A stretch of 7,814 nucleotides of DNA from CAIJXV01 sp964497135 (GTDB taxonomy: Bacteria; Verrucomicrobiota; Kiritimatiellia; CAIKKV01; CAIJXV01), in NCBI GenBank assembly GCA_964497135.1, contig CAZCDO010000185.1:1-7814 (forward strand), read 5' to 3'. A program made the translations under genes and the position numbers. The notes under the pieces were generated by a model. That model saw only the letters and a program-made list of their open reading frames with translations. It did not search any database and had not been told where the DNA came from. This document shows positions 1 through 6,645 of this stretch, piece by piece. Every line of letters begins with the position of its first letter. The first letter of the stretch is position 1.

Positions 1-55
1 GCATTCTTGCCTGACACTTCCCCGCTCTCCCCGGAGTCGGGCAGGAATGCCCGAC
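1..55. repeat. Nested inverted repeat, REP-like palindromic element
   Basis: Bases 1-15 (GCATTCTTGCCTGAC) pair with bases 36-50 (GTCGGGCAGGAATGC). All 15 positions pair if two G-U wobbles are allowed in RNA, with a 20-nt pyrimidine-rich loop between the arms. The right arm is also half of a second, perfect hairpin: GTCGGGCA (36-43), loop GGAA (44-47), TGCCCGAC (48-55). The left arm is therefore a degenerate, reversed copy of the right-hand unit, as in REP/BIME-type intergenic repeats. The element begins at the window edge and may extend leftwards. It could also serve as a terminator for an upstream gene, but no T-run follows. The hairpins are seen directly; membership in a dispersed family is inferred. 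Confidence 0.6.
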
Positions 56-183
56 ATACTTGGATTCACGAGATCATTGAACCAATTCGCAGATTCAGCC
101 CCGCGAAAATAGGACTCAAAGAAAACAGTGTATATTTTTTTGAAATATTCTACATTCGAACTCAAACCCCGAGGATCCTCCCA
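56..183 (+). promoter_or_regulatory. AT-rich leader upstream of the DUF4838 gene with ribosome binding site
   Basis: This leader lies between the REP-like element and the first gene. Bases 120-156 are conspicuously AT-rich in GC-rich surroundings, including TATATT at 131-136 and TATTCT at 146-151. No -35 box at proper spacing matches well, so a promoter is likely here but not resolved. GAGGA at 171-175 lies 8 nt before the ATG at 184 and is a good Shine-Dalgarno sequence. It supports that ATG over the in-frame TTG at base 7. Confidence 0.45.
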
Positions 184-2574
184 ATGTTGATTCATCTCTG
201 TATCAGCGCTTTGTGCGTTTTACTCGTTCTCCCGTGTTGGGCCAACGACTTGCTTTTGGTCAAGGATGGGGCGCCCAGGGCCACCATCGTCATCGCCGAC
301 CAACCTTCGGCTTCGGTGGAACGGGCCGCCCGGGAACTGCAAACCACGCTCCACAAAATGTCGGGTGCGATATTGCCCATCCTCAAAGAATCCGCCCTCA
401 CCAACCGGTCCGAAACGGTCATCTGCGTCGGCCATTCAAAACTCGTGCAGGAGAAGGATATCCCCTCCGGCGACGATCCGTTCCATACTCGGGAAGGATT
501 CATCCTGCGAACTCACAACAATCGGGTCATCGCGATCGGCAACGAACAGCCGCCCTACCGGGGAACCGAATATGCCGTGTACGAACTCCTGGAGCAACTC
601 GGCTGTCGTTGGTTTTTTCCCGGCCCCTTCGGCGAGGTGATCCCCTTGACCCAAACGATCGCCCTGCCGCCGCTCGATCTCCGCCAAACCCCCTCTTTCC
701 TGGTCCGCAATATCTGGATGTCCGGCTGGGCGGATTCAACCACGAATTACGACCCCTGGCTGATCCGTAATAAAGGGACGGACCGCTCGGCATTTGCCTT
801 CCCCGGCGACGGCACGATCCACCTGCTGGCCCCGCCCAGTCGCTACCAGGCCCAACATCCCGAAATTTACGCCATGCGCCCCAACGGGGAACGGCAATCG
901 GATAAAACACCCCTCCATGAGGTGATGCTCTGCACGAGCAGTCGACTGGCCGTTGAAATCGCCGCCAGCAATCTGGTGGCCTATTTTAAAGCCCATCCCG
1001 AAACCGACAGCTTCGGATTTTCAGCGCCCGATGGATCCCCGCGTTGCTATTGCCCGCCCTGTCTTGCCGCCAACCATGGGTTCCGCCTGGAAAACGGCAT
1101 CGATGAATGCATCTCGGATGCCTATTTCAATTTTGTCAATAACATCGCCTGCGCCGTCCGCAAGGAATGCCCCTCAAAATGGATCATCGTGCTCGCCTAT
1201 GCCAACCGCGTGCGACCGCCGGAAGGACTGGATGCCCCCTGGAGTCCCAACATCCTGGTCCAAATCGCCCAATTGCGAACCAGTGTCTTTCGCCCTTTCG
1301 GCGCCACCAATGACTTTTTCGCTTTGCGCCGGGGATGGAATATCGAGGCCTGGCATAAAATCTGCCCCCAGTTTCTGATTTACGACTACGATCCCCATGC
1401 CGACATTTCCCGCATGCCTTACTGGCGGGGCTCCGTCCTTGCCCAGGACCTCAAACGTTACCATGACCTCGGCTGCCTGGGCTTCACCACCGAAGGCCAG
1501 CCCACCTTTCTGCGAACCGGCTTGAACTATTATTTCCGCACGAAGCTCATGTGGAATGTCAACGCCGATCTCGACGCGCTCCGCCGGGATTTTTGCGAAA
1601 AATTCTTCGGCCCCGCCGCAAACCCCATGGAGGACTTTATCCGCACCATCGAAAGGGCCCAGGAAACCACACCCGATTCCATGGCCTGGACCCCGCTTTA
1701 TGCCGATTGGTCCTCAATTTTCCCGCCCGATTGTATGAAAAAACTGGAGCCGCAGATCGAGGCCGCCACCCGACTCGCCCAGGGAGCCGGCCCGGCCCAG
1801 GCGCGCGTAGCCGTTTTCCAGCGGATTTATGACTACCTGATCGCCTACCACTCGGCATTCACCGCCCTGCGCGAAGGCGACTTTTCCAAGGGACTCCAAT
1901 CCGCTGAAAGTCTCAAAAAAATCGTCTCATCTTTCACCGCTCTTCAACCCGATCTGTTTCCGCCTGACCCTGGCTGGGTCCTTTCCGACCGACAGGGCTA
2001 CCAATATCTCCTCGATCGATTGACGGAATTAAAAGATCGCTCTCAGGGCCCACTCGGAACCTTGTTGGGCCAATCGCCACTCCAAGTCTCCTTCAAAACA
2101 GACCCTCACCAGGATGGCTTCTTCGCCCAGTGGCACCGGGACGATGTCGCCCGGTCCTTGAAATGGGACTCGATTGACCTGCACCAGGATTGGAGCCTGA
2201 ATGGATATCGCGATGACCGCGCCTATCCCTTCGACGGATGGGGCTGGTATCGAATCCCGATCCAAGCCGCCAAACCGCCCAAAGGGGCACGGGTTTTCCT
2301 ATTTGTCCCCGAACTCTACGCCGAAAAAGCCTGGATCTGGGCCAATGGGCAACTGGTCTTTTCTCCACCCGACCTCGCCCTGAACACGCCCACCAACCCA
2401 ACCGGTCGGGTCTGGGCCGTGAATCGGCGCGGCGCAGGGACCCTTTCCATCGAATTGACCCGCGGATTCCAACCCGGTCGTGACAATGAGTTTGTTTTCC
2501 TGGTCAATGGCACCCTGGATCGCTCCCAACATCGCGGCCTCGTCGGCCGTCCCTTTATCTGGGCCGCTCCGTGA
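184..2574 (+). CDS. Secreted DUF4838 domain protein with alpha-glucuronidase-like N-terminus
   Basis: The protein is 796 aa from the ATG at 184. Residues 1-20 form a signal peptide: a hydrophobic core LCISALCVLLVL, then PCWA, with likely cleavage before Asn21-Asp22. The protein should therefore be exported. Residues about 25-165 resemble the non-catalytic N-terminal domain of GH67 alpha-glucuronidases and related glycosidases, with the hallmark stretch GTEYAVYELLEQLGCRWFFP near 127-146. Residues about 170-520 match the DUF4838 type, including a CxCxxC cluster (Cys288, Cys290, Cys293) after PDGSPR, and a YDYDPH stretch near 400-405. The part from about 640 to the end is rich in Trp and aromatics and looks like a beta-sandwich or carbohydrate-binding-like module. 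DUF4838 proteins are abundant in glycan-degrading PVC bacteria and Bacteroidetes, but I know of no firmly established reaction. A glycoside-related function is inferred. The in-frame reading extends upstream to a TTG at base 7, which would place the signal peptide internally, so that start was rejected. Confidence 0.88.
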   Translation: MLIHLCISALCVLLVLPCWANDLLLVKDGAPRATIVIADQPSASVERAARELQTTLHKMSGAILPILKESALTNRSETVICVGHSKLVQEKDIPSGDDPFHTREGFILRTHNNRVIAIGNEQPPYRGTEYAVYELLEQLGCRWFFPGPFGEVIPLTQTIALPPLDLRQTPSFLVRNIWMSGWADSTTNYDPWLIRNKGTDRSAFAFPGDGTIHLLAPPSRYQAQHPEIYAMRPNGERQSDKTPLHEVMLCTSSRLAVEIAASNLVAYFKAHPETDSFGFSAPDGSPRCYCPPCLAANHGFRLENGIDECISDAYFNFVNNIACAVRKECPSKWIIVLAYANRVRPPEGLDAPWSPNILVQIAQLRTSVFRPFGATNDFFALRRGWNIEAWHKICPQFLIYDYDPHADISRMPYWRGSVLAQDLKRYHDLGCLGFTTEGQPTFLRTGLNYYFRTKLMWNVNADLDALRRDFCEKFFGPAANPMEDFIRTIERAQETTPDSMAWTPLYADWSSIFPPDCMKKLEPQIEAATRLAQGAGPAQARVAVFQRIYDYLIAYHSAFTALREGDFSKGLQSAESLKKIVSSFTALQPDLFPPDPGWVLSDRQGYQYLLDRLTELKDRSQGPLGTLLGQSPLQVSFKTDPHQDGFFAQWHRDDVARSLKWDSIDLHQDWSLNGYRDDRAYPFDGWGWYRIPIQAAKPPKGARVFLFVPELYAEKAWIWANGQLVFSPPDLALNTPTNPTGRVWAVNRRGAGTLSIELTRGFQPGRDNEFVFLVNGTLDRSQHRGLVGRPFIWAAP

Positions 2575-2599
2575 GACGATCACCATCTTGACCTTCCCC

Positions 2600-2632
2600 T
2601 TGAAAAAGCATACGGTAATTGAACTTTTTCAA
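2600..2632. repeat. 9-bp perfect inverted repeat in the DUF4838-exoD gap
   Basis: TTGAAAAAG (2600-2608) and CTTTTTCAA (2624-2632) are perfect reverse complements around a 15-nt spacer. A second TTGAA at 2619-2623 can instead pair with TTCAA at 2628-2632 around a CTTT loop, so two alternative hairpins share the right arm. It lies 25 nt after the stop of the DUF4838 gene and 35 nt before the ATG of the ExoD gene. It could be a weak terminator or an operator. The stem is AT-rich and no clear T-run follows the right arm, so a canonical rho-independent terminator is not well supported. Confidence 0.45.
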
Positions 2633-2667
2633 ACAACCTGGCCCTAACTCACCCATGGATTAAATTG

Positions 2668-3348
2668 ATGAGCAACCCCCAAACACCCCCCAATGGATCC
2701 GCGCCATCTTTTGAAGCCGAGAAAACTCTCCTCCAAAAATTGGAGGACATTATTGGGCGCCTGCCCAAAGAGGAAACGATCGATCTGGGACTGGTTTTCA
2801 AACTGCTCGAACGGGAGGGATTTCTTCTCTTTTGCATTTTCCTGACGCTTCCGTTCATGGTCCCGGTTTCCATTCCGGGCGTCAGCACGGTTTTTGGACT
2901 GGTCATTCTTCTCATTGGCCTTTCCATCGTCTTCAACATCACCCCACCCTTGCCCCGAAAATTGATGACCCGTCGCTTCCCCACGGCCAAATTACGCCAA
3001 TCCATCGAAAAAGGCATCTCATGGATTCATCATATTGAGCGATTCAGTCGTCCCCGGATGCTCGCCCTCACCCATGGTCCAACTCTCAACCGATTTAATG
3101 GCGGCATGCTCGTGCTTGGAGCCATCCTGTTGATGGCGCCCTTCGGCTTGATTCCCTTCTCGAATACCCTGCCCGGCCTGGCCATTCTCTTCCTCGCCGT
3201 CGGCATGCTCCAACGCGATGGAGTCTATGTGATCCTCGGACTGATCACCAATATTCTGACCATCGCCTATTTCACTTTTCTTATTCTCGGGGGAACCGTT
3301 TTACTCCATAAACTCTGGGACGTCATCCGGAATTGGCTGGCCGGATGA
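2668..3348 (+). CDS. exoD: ExoD family membrane protein
   Basis: This is a 226-aa integral membrane protein of the ExoD type (exopolysaccharide synthesis ExoD, Pfam PF06055), which is usually about 190-230 aa. A charged N-terminus (residues 1-48, with LEDIIGRLPKEETIDLGLVF) is followed by hydrophobic segments at about 51-68, 72-92, 145-165, 168-183 and 186-218. Two pseudo-repeats carry the family signature: LPFMVPVSIPGVSTVFGL near 61-78, and APFGLIPFSNTLPGLAILFL near 157-176. The founding Rhizobium gene affects exopolysaccharide production and nodule invasion; the molecular function is unknown. ATG 2668 is preferred over TTG 2665. Neither has a recognisable Shine-Dalgarno sequence, so the gene may be poorly translated, leaderless or started differently. 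It sits 93 nt after the DUF4838 gene in the same direction, and a shared transcript is possible. No functional link to the glycan genes is evident. Confidence 0.85.
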   Translation: MSNPQTPPNGSAPSFEAEKTLLQKLEDIIGRLPKEETIDLGLVFKLLEREGFLLFCIFLTLPFMVPVSIPGVSTVFGLVILLIGLSIVFNITPPLPRKLMTRRFPTAKLRQSIEKGISWIHHIERFSRPRMLALTHGPTLNRFNGGMLVLGAILLMAPFGLIPFSNTLPGLAILFLAVGMLQRDGVYVILGLITNILTIAYFTFLILGGTVLLHKLWDVIRNWLAG

Positions 3349-3601
3349 GCGAAGCTAGGAGTCACCGGCGGTCTCGCTGAGTTCACCGGGTCAGTGATTG
3401 GAGGGGTGTTCTTTGTGAGGAGGTCGACGGTGAACAGTCCCATCTCATTGTTCCCGTGGCATGCGGGGTCTTTTGGCTCCCGTCAGTTCTCCTTTGGCGC
3501 AGGTTACTGGCAGAAAGGTTAAACCATTTATGCGCAACAAAACAAAATACCCCGCTGAACCCATTGGACCGATTAAGATCATCGACGAGGAAGGACGCTC
3601 C
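3349..3601 (+). other. Intergenic region upstream of the heparinase-family gene, with TCACCG motif cluster
   Basis: No gene was found in this gap of about 250 bp. TCACCGG occurs at 3362-3368 and again at 3383-3389, exactly 21 bp apart (two helical turns). GTTCACCG at 3381-3388 is an exact inverted match to CGGTGAAC at 3428-3435. A 9-bp near-palindrome, GGTTAAACC, lies at 3517-3525. Together these could be regulator binding half-sites for the downstream gene. No convincing -35/-10 pair was found. The reading frame of the lyase stays open back to 3461, so part of this stretch could instead be coding if an earlier start is used. Confidence 0.3.
3587..3595 (+). promoter_or_regulatory. Strong Shine-Dalgarno sequence setting the lyase start
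   Basis: GAGGAAGGA at 3587-3595 ends 6 nt before the ATG at 3602. It is by far the best ribosome binding site among the in-frame choices. The alternative ATG at 3530 has only AAAGG at 3514-3518 about 11 nt away, and the far-upstream TTG at 3461 has no good site. This favours a 663-aa product. Confidence 0.65.
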
Positions 3602-5593
3602 ATGAAGAATATCGAAACGCCACCGGCCGTCCCTTTCCACTCGTCCCAAATCCAGCGCTATCTGGAGCAATGGTCACGATTTTGCGATCTGTTCGGTTGG
3701 AACAAAGACGCCCCGTATTGGGGACTCCTCCCGTGGACACCCCAATTGCAGGCTCTCATGGAGGAGGTCATGGCTCACCCGCAGACGAAGCCCCTCCTGC
3801 CCTTTGGCGGGCTCAGCCGAATGGCCCTGTCAGGCTGGGTGGCCACCCGGGACCTCCGCTATGCCCACACTGCCCGGAGCGCCTATGAACAGGACGTACT
3901 CGCCTCGGAATCCGCCAATTTCAACTTGCCGTCACTGACCCAGGCGGTCCGACTCCAAGGCTGGCTCTTTGGCCTCGGTTGGGTTTTGGATAGCGGCGCT
4001 TTCGATGCGACGTTCTATGATCGCCTGCTGGCCGGCCTGGTGCGACTGACGGAGCGGCTCACTGTCCGCATGTGCCCGGCGAGCATGAACTGGCGGGTGG
4101 CCGAGGCGGCTAATCTCCTCAAGATCAGCCTGCTTCTCGACGTCCTGCCACAGGCCCCGCACTGGCAGGGGGTGGCCGTCCGCGCTCTCAATGATGCGCT
4201 CCATCGTCAGATCAATCCGGACGGCAGTCACCGCGAGCGTAACCCGCACTACCACATCTGGATGACCCAGGAATTCACGGTCCTTTGGCGCATGGCACGC
4301 GCCCTTCCCGAACTCGGCCTGAGAGTTCCGACCGAGCGGGTGGCGGCCCTCTGGGACTATGCGCTATACTGTCAGCGGCCCAACGGAACCGAAAATGGTC
4401 TCCACGATTCGCGCGGATGGTTTTCCGGTGACCGACCGGATGCCGTCCGAAAGGACCGGGACCAGTTCCATCGTGAAGCCGGATTACCCGCGGAACTGCC
4501 TTCGCCCCACCGGTGGTTTCCCGATGCCGGCCAGGCCATCCTGCGTGACACCTGGGATCGGGATTGCGTCTACGTGACTTTCGACGCGACCCGGTGGGGA
4601 GAAGGTCACTGCCACTATTCCCGCAATAGCATCCAGCTTCACGCCTATGGACGAACGCTTCTGGCCGATCCCGGCGTTTTCGAATATCGAAACTCGCCAC
4701 TCGGCAACTATGGTCGCTCAACCCGCGCCCATAGCACGTTGAATTTGAACGGATGGAACCAGACCCAAACCAACCCCAGCCGGGCGGAGTTCCGACAGGC
4801 GGACGGGTACGACCTGGTCCTTTCGGACTACGAGGGCACCTTCCATCCGGGTCGATTGAGCATGGTCTGCGCCGAGGATCTCGGGCCCGGACTGTGGGCC
4901 AGTCATCATCGATGCCTGCTGTGGGTGCACGGGCGGGCCCTGGTCGCAATCGACAGCTTCGTCCGGGTGCCGGATCACTCCGAGCAACCCGATCAAGCGC
5001 CACGCCTGGAGAGCAACTGGCAAATGGGACCGGGACCGGTCCAGTGGGATCCGGATGCCCGGCGGCTGACGACCGGACATCCCGATGCCAACCTCTTGAT
5101 GCTGTTTCCCGTCCTGGCGGATGGATGGACGTCCGCCCTCCACACCGGCGAGACCGATCCCCCACGCGGCTTCGTGTCACAGTTGCACAACCAGCATGGC
5201 GAAGAAATCCCCAATTTCGGGCAGCCGATCCCGGCCTCCCAATTATGCCTGTCCCTCACCCCGATGCGGGGGGCACGCGCGGAATTCGTGTCGGTGCTGG
5301 TGCCATTCCGGGGAACGGTCACGCCGAAGGTCCAGGCGGTCGGCCGGCCGGCCACATTAGTCCAGCCCGGCACTTTAGGCCTGACCTGGGGCGACGGTCA
5401 TACGGACGATTTCATCTGGAGTTACCGGCTCGACATCGGTCTGGGCCAGGGGGACCGCTTCGATACGGATGCCTCGCTGGTTCACATTGCACGGGACGCG
5501 GCAGGTGCCGAGCACGGCGTAGCCGTTGATGCCACGTACCTCTTCCCGTACCACACCGGTACGACGGATCGACCGGGAATGATCCGGTTTTAA
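3602..5593 (+). CDS. Heparinase II/III family protein (uronate polysaccharide lyase-like)
   Basis: The 663-aa product has the two-part layout of the heparinase II/III family: an alpha/alpha-toroid N-terminal half (to about residue 300) and a beta-sandwich half carrying Pfam PF07940. Candidate catalytic residues in family-typical places are Asn163 in SMNWRVAEAANLLK, Tyr217 and His218 in ERNPHYHIWM, His336 and His338 in WGEGHCHYSRNSIQLHAYGR, and His377 in RAHSTLNLNGWNQ. The stretch GRTLLADPGVFEYR (about 350-363) is the usual family hallmark. Such lyases cleave glycosidic bonds next to uronic acids by beta-elimination (heparin/heparan sulfate, alginate and related glycans). The exact substrate cannot be read from the sequence. 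Neither this start nor the alternatives at 3530 and 3461 gives a signal peptide, so the enzyme is predicted to be cytoplasmic. An oligosaccharide-lyase role (PL15/PL17-like) is therefore more plausible than attack on whole polymer. It precedes the epimerase/kinase cluster by 89 nt. Confidence 0.87.
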   Translation: MKNIETPPAVPFHSSQIQRYLEQWSRFCDLFGWNKDAPYWGLLPWTPQLQALMEEVMAHPQTKPLLPFGGLSRMALSGWVATRDLRYAHTARSAYEQDVLASESANFNLPSLTQAVRLQGWLFGLGWVLDSGAFDATFYDRLLAGLVRLTERLTVRMCPASMNWRVAEAANLLKISLLLDVLPQAPHWQGVAVRALNDALHRQINPDGSHRERNPHYHIWMTQEFTVLWRMARALPELGLRVPTERVAALWDYALYCQRPNGTENGLHDSRGWFSGDRPDAVRKDRDQFHREAGLPAELPSPHRWFPDAGQAILRDTWDRDCVYVTFDATRWGEGHCHYSRNSIQLHAYGRTLLADPGVFEYRNSPLGNYGRSTRAHSTLNLNGWNQTQTNPSRAEFRQADGYDLVLSDYEGTFHPGRLSMVCAEDLGPGLWASHHRCLLWVHGRALVAIDSFVRVPDHSEQPDQAPRLESNWQMGPGPVQWDPDARRLTTGHPDANLLMLFPVLADGWTSALHTGETDPPRGFVSQLHNQHGEEIPNFGQPIPASQLCLSLTPMRGARAEFVSVLVPFRGTVTPKVQAVGRPATLVQPGTLGLTWGDGHTDDFIWSYRLDIGLGQGDRFDTDASLVHIARDAAGAEHGVAVDATYLFPYHTGTTDRPGMIRF

Positions 5594-5603
5594 TAATTTT
5601 ACG

Positions 5604-5631
5604 TTGTTTCCCACCTGATTTTCGTTATATT
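5604..5631 (+). promoter_or_regulatory. Candidate promoter for the epimerase-kinase cluster
   Basis: TATATT at 5626-5631 is a good -10 element (5 of 6 to consensus). It is preceded at 16-nt spacing by TTGTTT at 5604-5609, which matches only the TTG of a -35 box. It lies in an AT-rich patch just after the lyase stop and about 50 nt before the next ATG. If real, it would let the epimerase cluster be transcribed independently of the lyase. Confidence 0.3.
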
Positions 5632-5651
5632 TACACCCTGTTTTTCCACCC

Positions 5652-5667
5652 CCCGCCCCTGGGCGGG
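5652..5667 (+). repeat. Short GC-rich hairpin just upstream of the epimerase ribosome binding site
   Basis: CCCGCCC (5652-5658) and GGGCGGG (5661-5667) are perfect complements. With a realistic loop the stem is 6 bp closing a CCTG tetraloop. It ends 4 nt before the Shine-Dalgarno AGGAG (5672-5676). No T-run follows on + and none follows on the reverse strand, so it is not a normal terminator. It could stabilise the 5' end of the mRNA or modulate translation, or be chance in GC-rich DNA. Confidence 0.35.
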
Positions 5668-5682
5668 AATCAGGAGCTACAT

Positions 5683-6627
5683 ATGGCCGCATCGGATCTG
5701 AATGCCCGCTTGAAAACCGAATTCATCCAACGCCAGGGTCGGTTCGCCTTTACCGCCGGCGTTACGCCTGCCATGGGTGCCAACCTGGTCTCCCTCGCCG
5801 TTGATGGCGAAGAATTGATCTTCTGGGATCAGCCCGGCTTTATCGCCGGCAAATCCCATACCGGCGCATTCAATATGTTCCCCACCCCGTGCCGCCTGGC
5901 CCATTCTTCGTATGAATTCGAAGGCCGTAAGATCAGCCAGACCAAAAAGAACGAGCAGGTCTTTATTCACGGTTTGATTCGCGATGAATCGTTCGAGTTC
6001 GAGAAAAAGGCCGATTCCATCACCTCCCTGATCGATATCAAACCCGGCCATCCGGTCTTCGAAGGCTTCCCGTTCCGCTGCCGTTTCAGCGTGACGCACA
6101 GCCTGATCGATGGCGGCCTGCAACTCGCCTTTAAGGTCGAAAATCGCGACTCGGTCAACATCCCTTTCGGGTTCGGCGTCCATCCTTTCTGGCGGATACC
6201 CGGCACCCGCCGCGATGTCTCCGTCCGCGTCCCCTGTGATCATATCCTCGAACTCAAGGACTTGGTCCCCACCGGCAATGTCGGCTCCGTCGCCGGCACG
6301 CAACTCGACCTGCGCACCCTCCGCAACATCGAAAACCTTTTTGTCGATAACGCCTTCTGGAAACGCAATCCCGGCGCCACCGCCGAAGTTGTTTTCCGCA
6401 AAATTGCCAAACGGATGACCATCTCGGCTTCCGACAATTTCGCGCATATGATTGTTTACGCGCCCCAGGGCGAACCCTTCATCTGCGTCGAGAATCTCAC
6501 CACCTGTCCCAACGCCCCCAACCTCGTCTCCGCCGGCAAGGGCGAAGTGGCCGGAATGCGGGTGGTCCCGCCTGGCGCCACGGAAGATGGATGGATTCGT
6601 TACACCTTCGAACCGCTCGCATTTTAA
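5683..6627 (+). CDS. Aldose 1-epimerase (mutarotase) family protein
   Basis: This 314-aa protein is of normal length for the GalM/aldose 1-epimerase fold (Pfam PF01263). Members interconvert alpha and beta anomers of free or phosphorylated sugars, usually in the cytoplasm. Catalytic-type residues are in place: His96 in FIHGLIRDESF, His167 in FGFGVHPFWRIP (general acid in the family), and Glu270 in CVENLTTCPNAPN (general base). Arg71 in PTPCRLAHSSYEFEG and Asp222 in LFVDNAFW sit where family members bind the sugar. No signal peptide is visible. Start: ATG 5683 has AGGAG 6 nt upstream. The downstream gene begins 18 nt after the stop, indicating an operon. The protein is more divergent than classical GalM, so the sugar could be a uronate, deoxy sugar or aminosugar; this cannot be decided here. 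No galM symbol is given because substrate specificity is unknown. Confidence 0.88.
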   Translation: MAASDLNARLKTEFIQRQGRFAFTAGVTPAMGANLVSLAVDGEELIFWDQPGFIAGKSHTGAFNMFPTPCRLAHSSYEFEGRKISQTKKNEQVFIHGLIRDESFEFEKKADSITSLIDIKPGHPVFEGFPFRCRFSVTHSLIDGGLQLAFKVENRDSVNIPFGFGVHPFWRIPGTRRDVSVRVPCDHILELKDLVPTGNVGSVAGTQLDLRTLRNIENLFVDNAFWKRNPGATAEVVFRKIAKRMTISASDNFAHMIVYAPQGEPFICVENLTTCPNAPNLVSAGKGEVAGMRVVPPGATEDGWIRYTFEPLAF

Positions 6628-6645
6628 CCCCCAAAGGACACCCCC

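Noticed and set aside
7..183. N-terminal extension of the DUF4838 protein from TTG at base 7
   Set aside because: It would run through the palindromic repeat and put a clear signal peptide in the interior. The ATG at 184 has GAGGA at 8-nt spacing.
184..243. Lipoprotein signal (Cys17 in LVLPCWA)
   Set aside because: Pro at the -1 position does not fit a lipobox; ordinary signal-peptidase cleavage after Trp-Ala fits better.
3461..3601. Lyase starting at TTG 3461 or ATG 3530
   Set aside because: The extra residues show no domain or signal peptide, and the ribosome binding site at 3587-3595 is much stronger. ATG 3530 is kept as the less likely alternative.
4275..5180. 301-codon reverse-strand reading frame inside the lyase gene
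   Set aside because: The translation is Arg/Pro/Gly-rich low-complexity sequence typical of a GC-rich shadow frame; the + strand carries the heparinase-type motifs.
5652..5667. Rho-independent terminator between lyase and epimerase
   Set aside because: The GC stem is not followed by a T-run on either strand and sits directly before a ribosome binding site.
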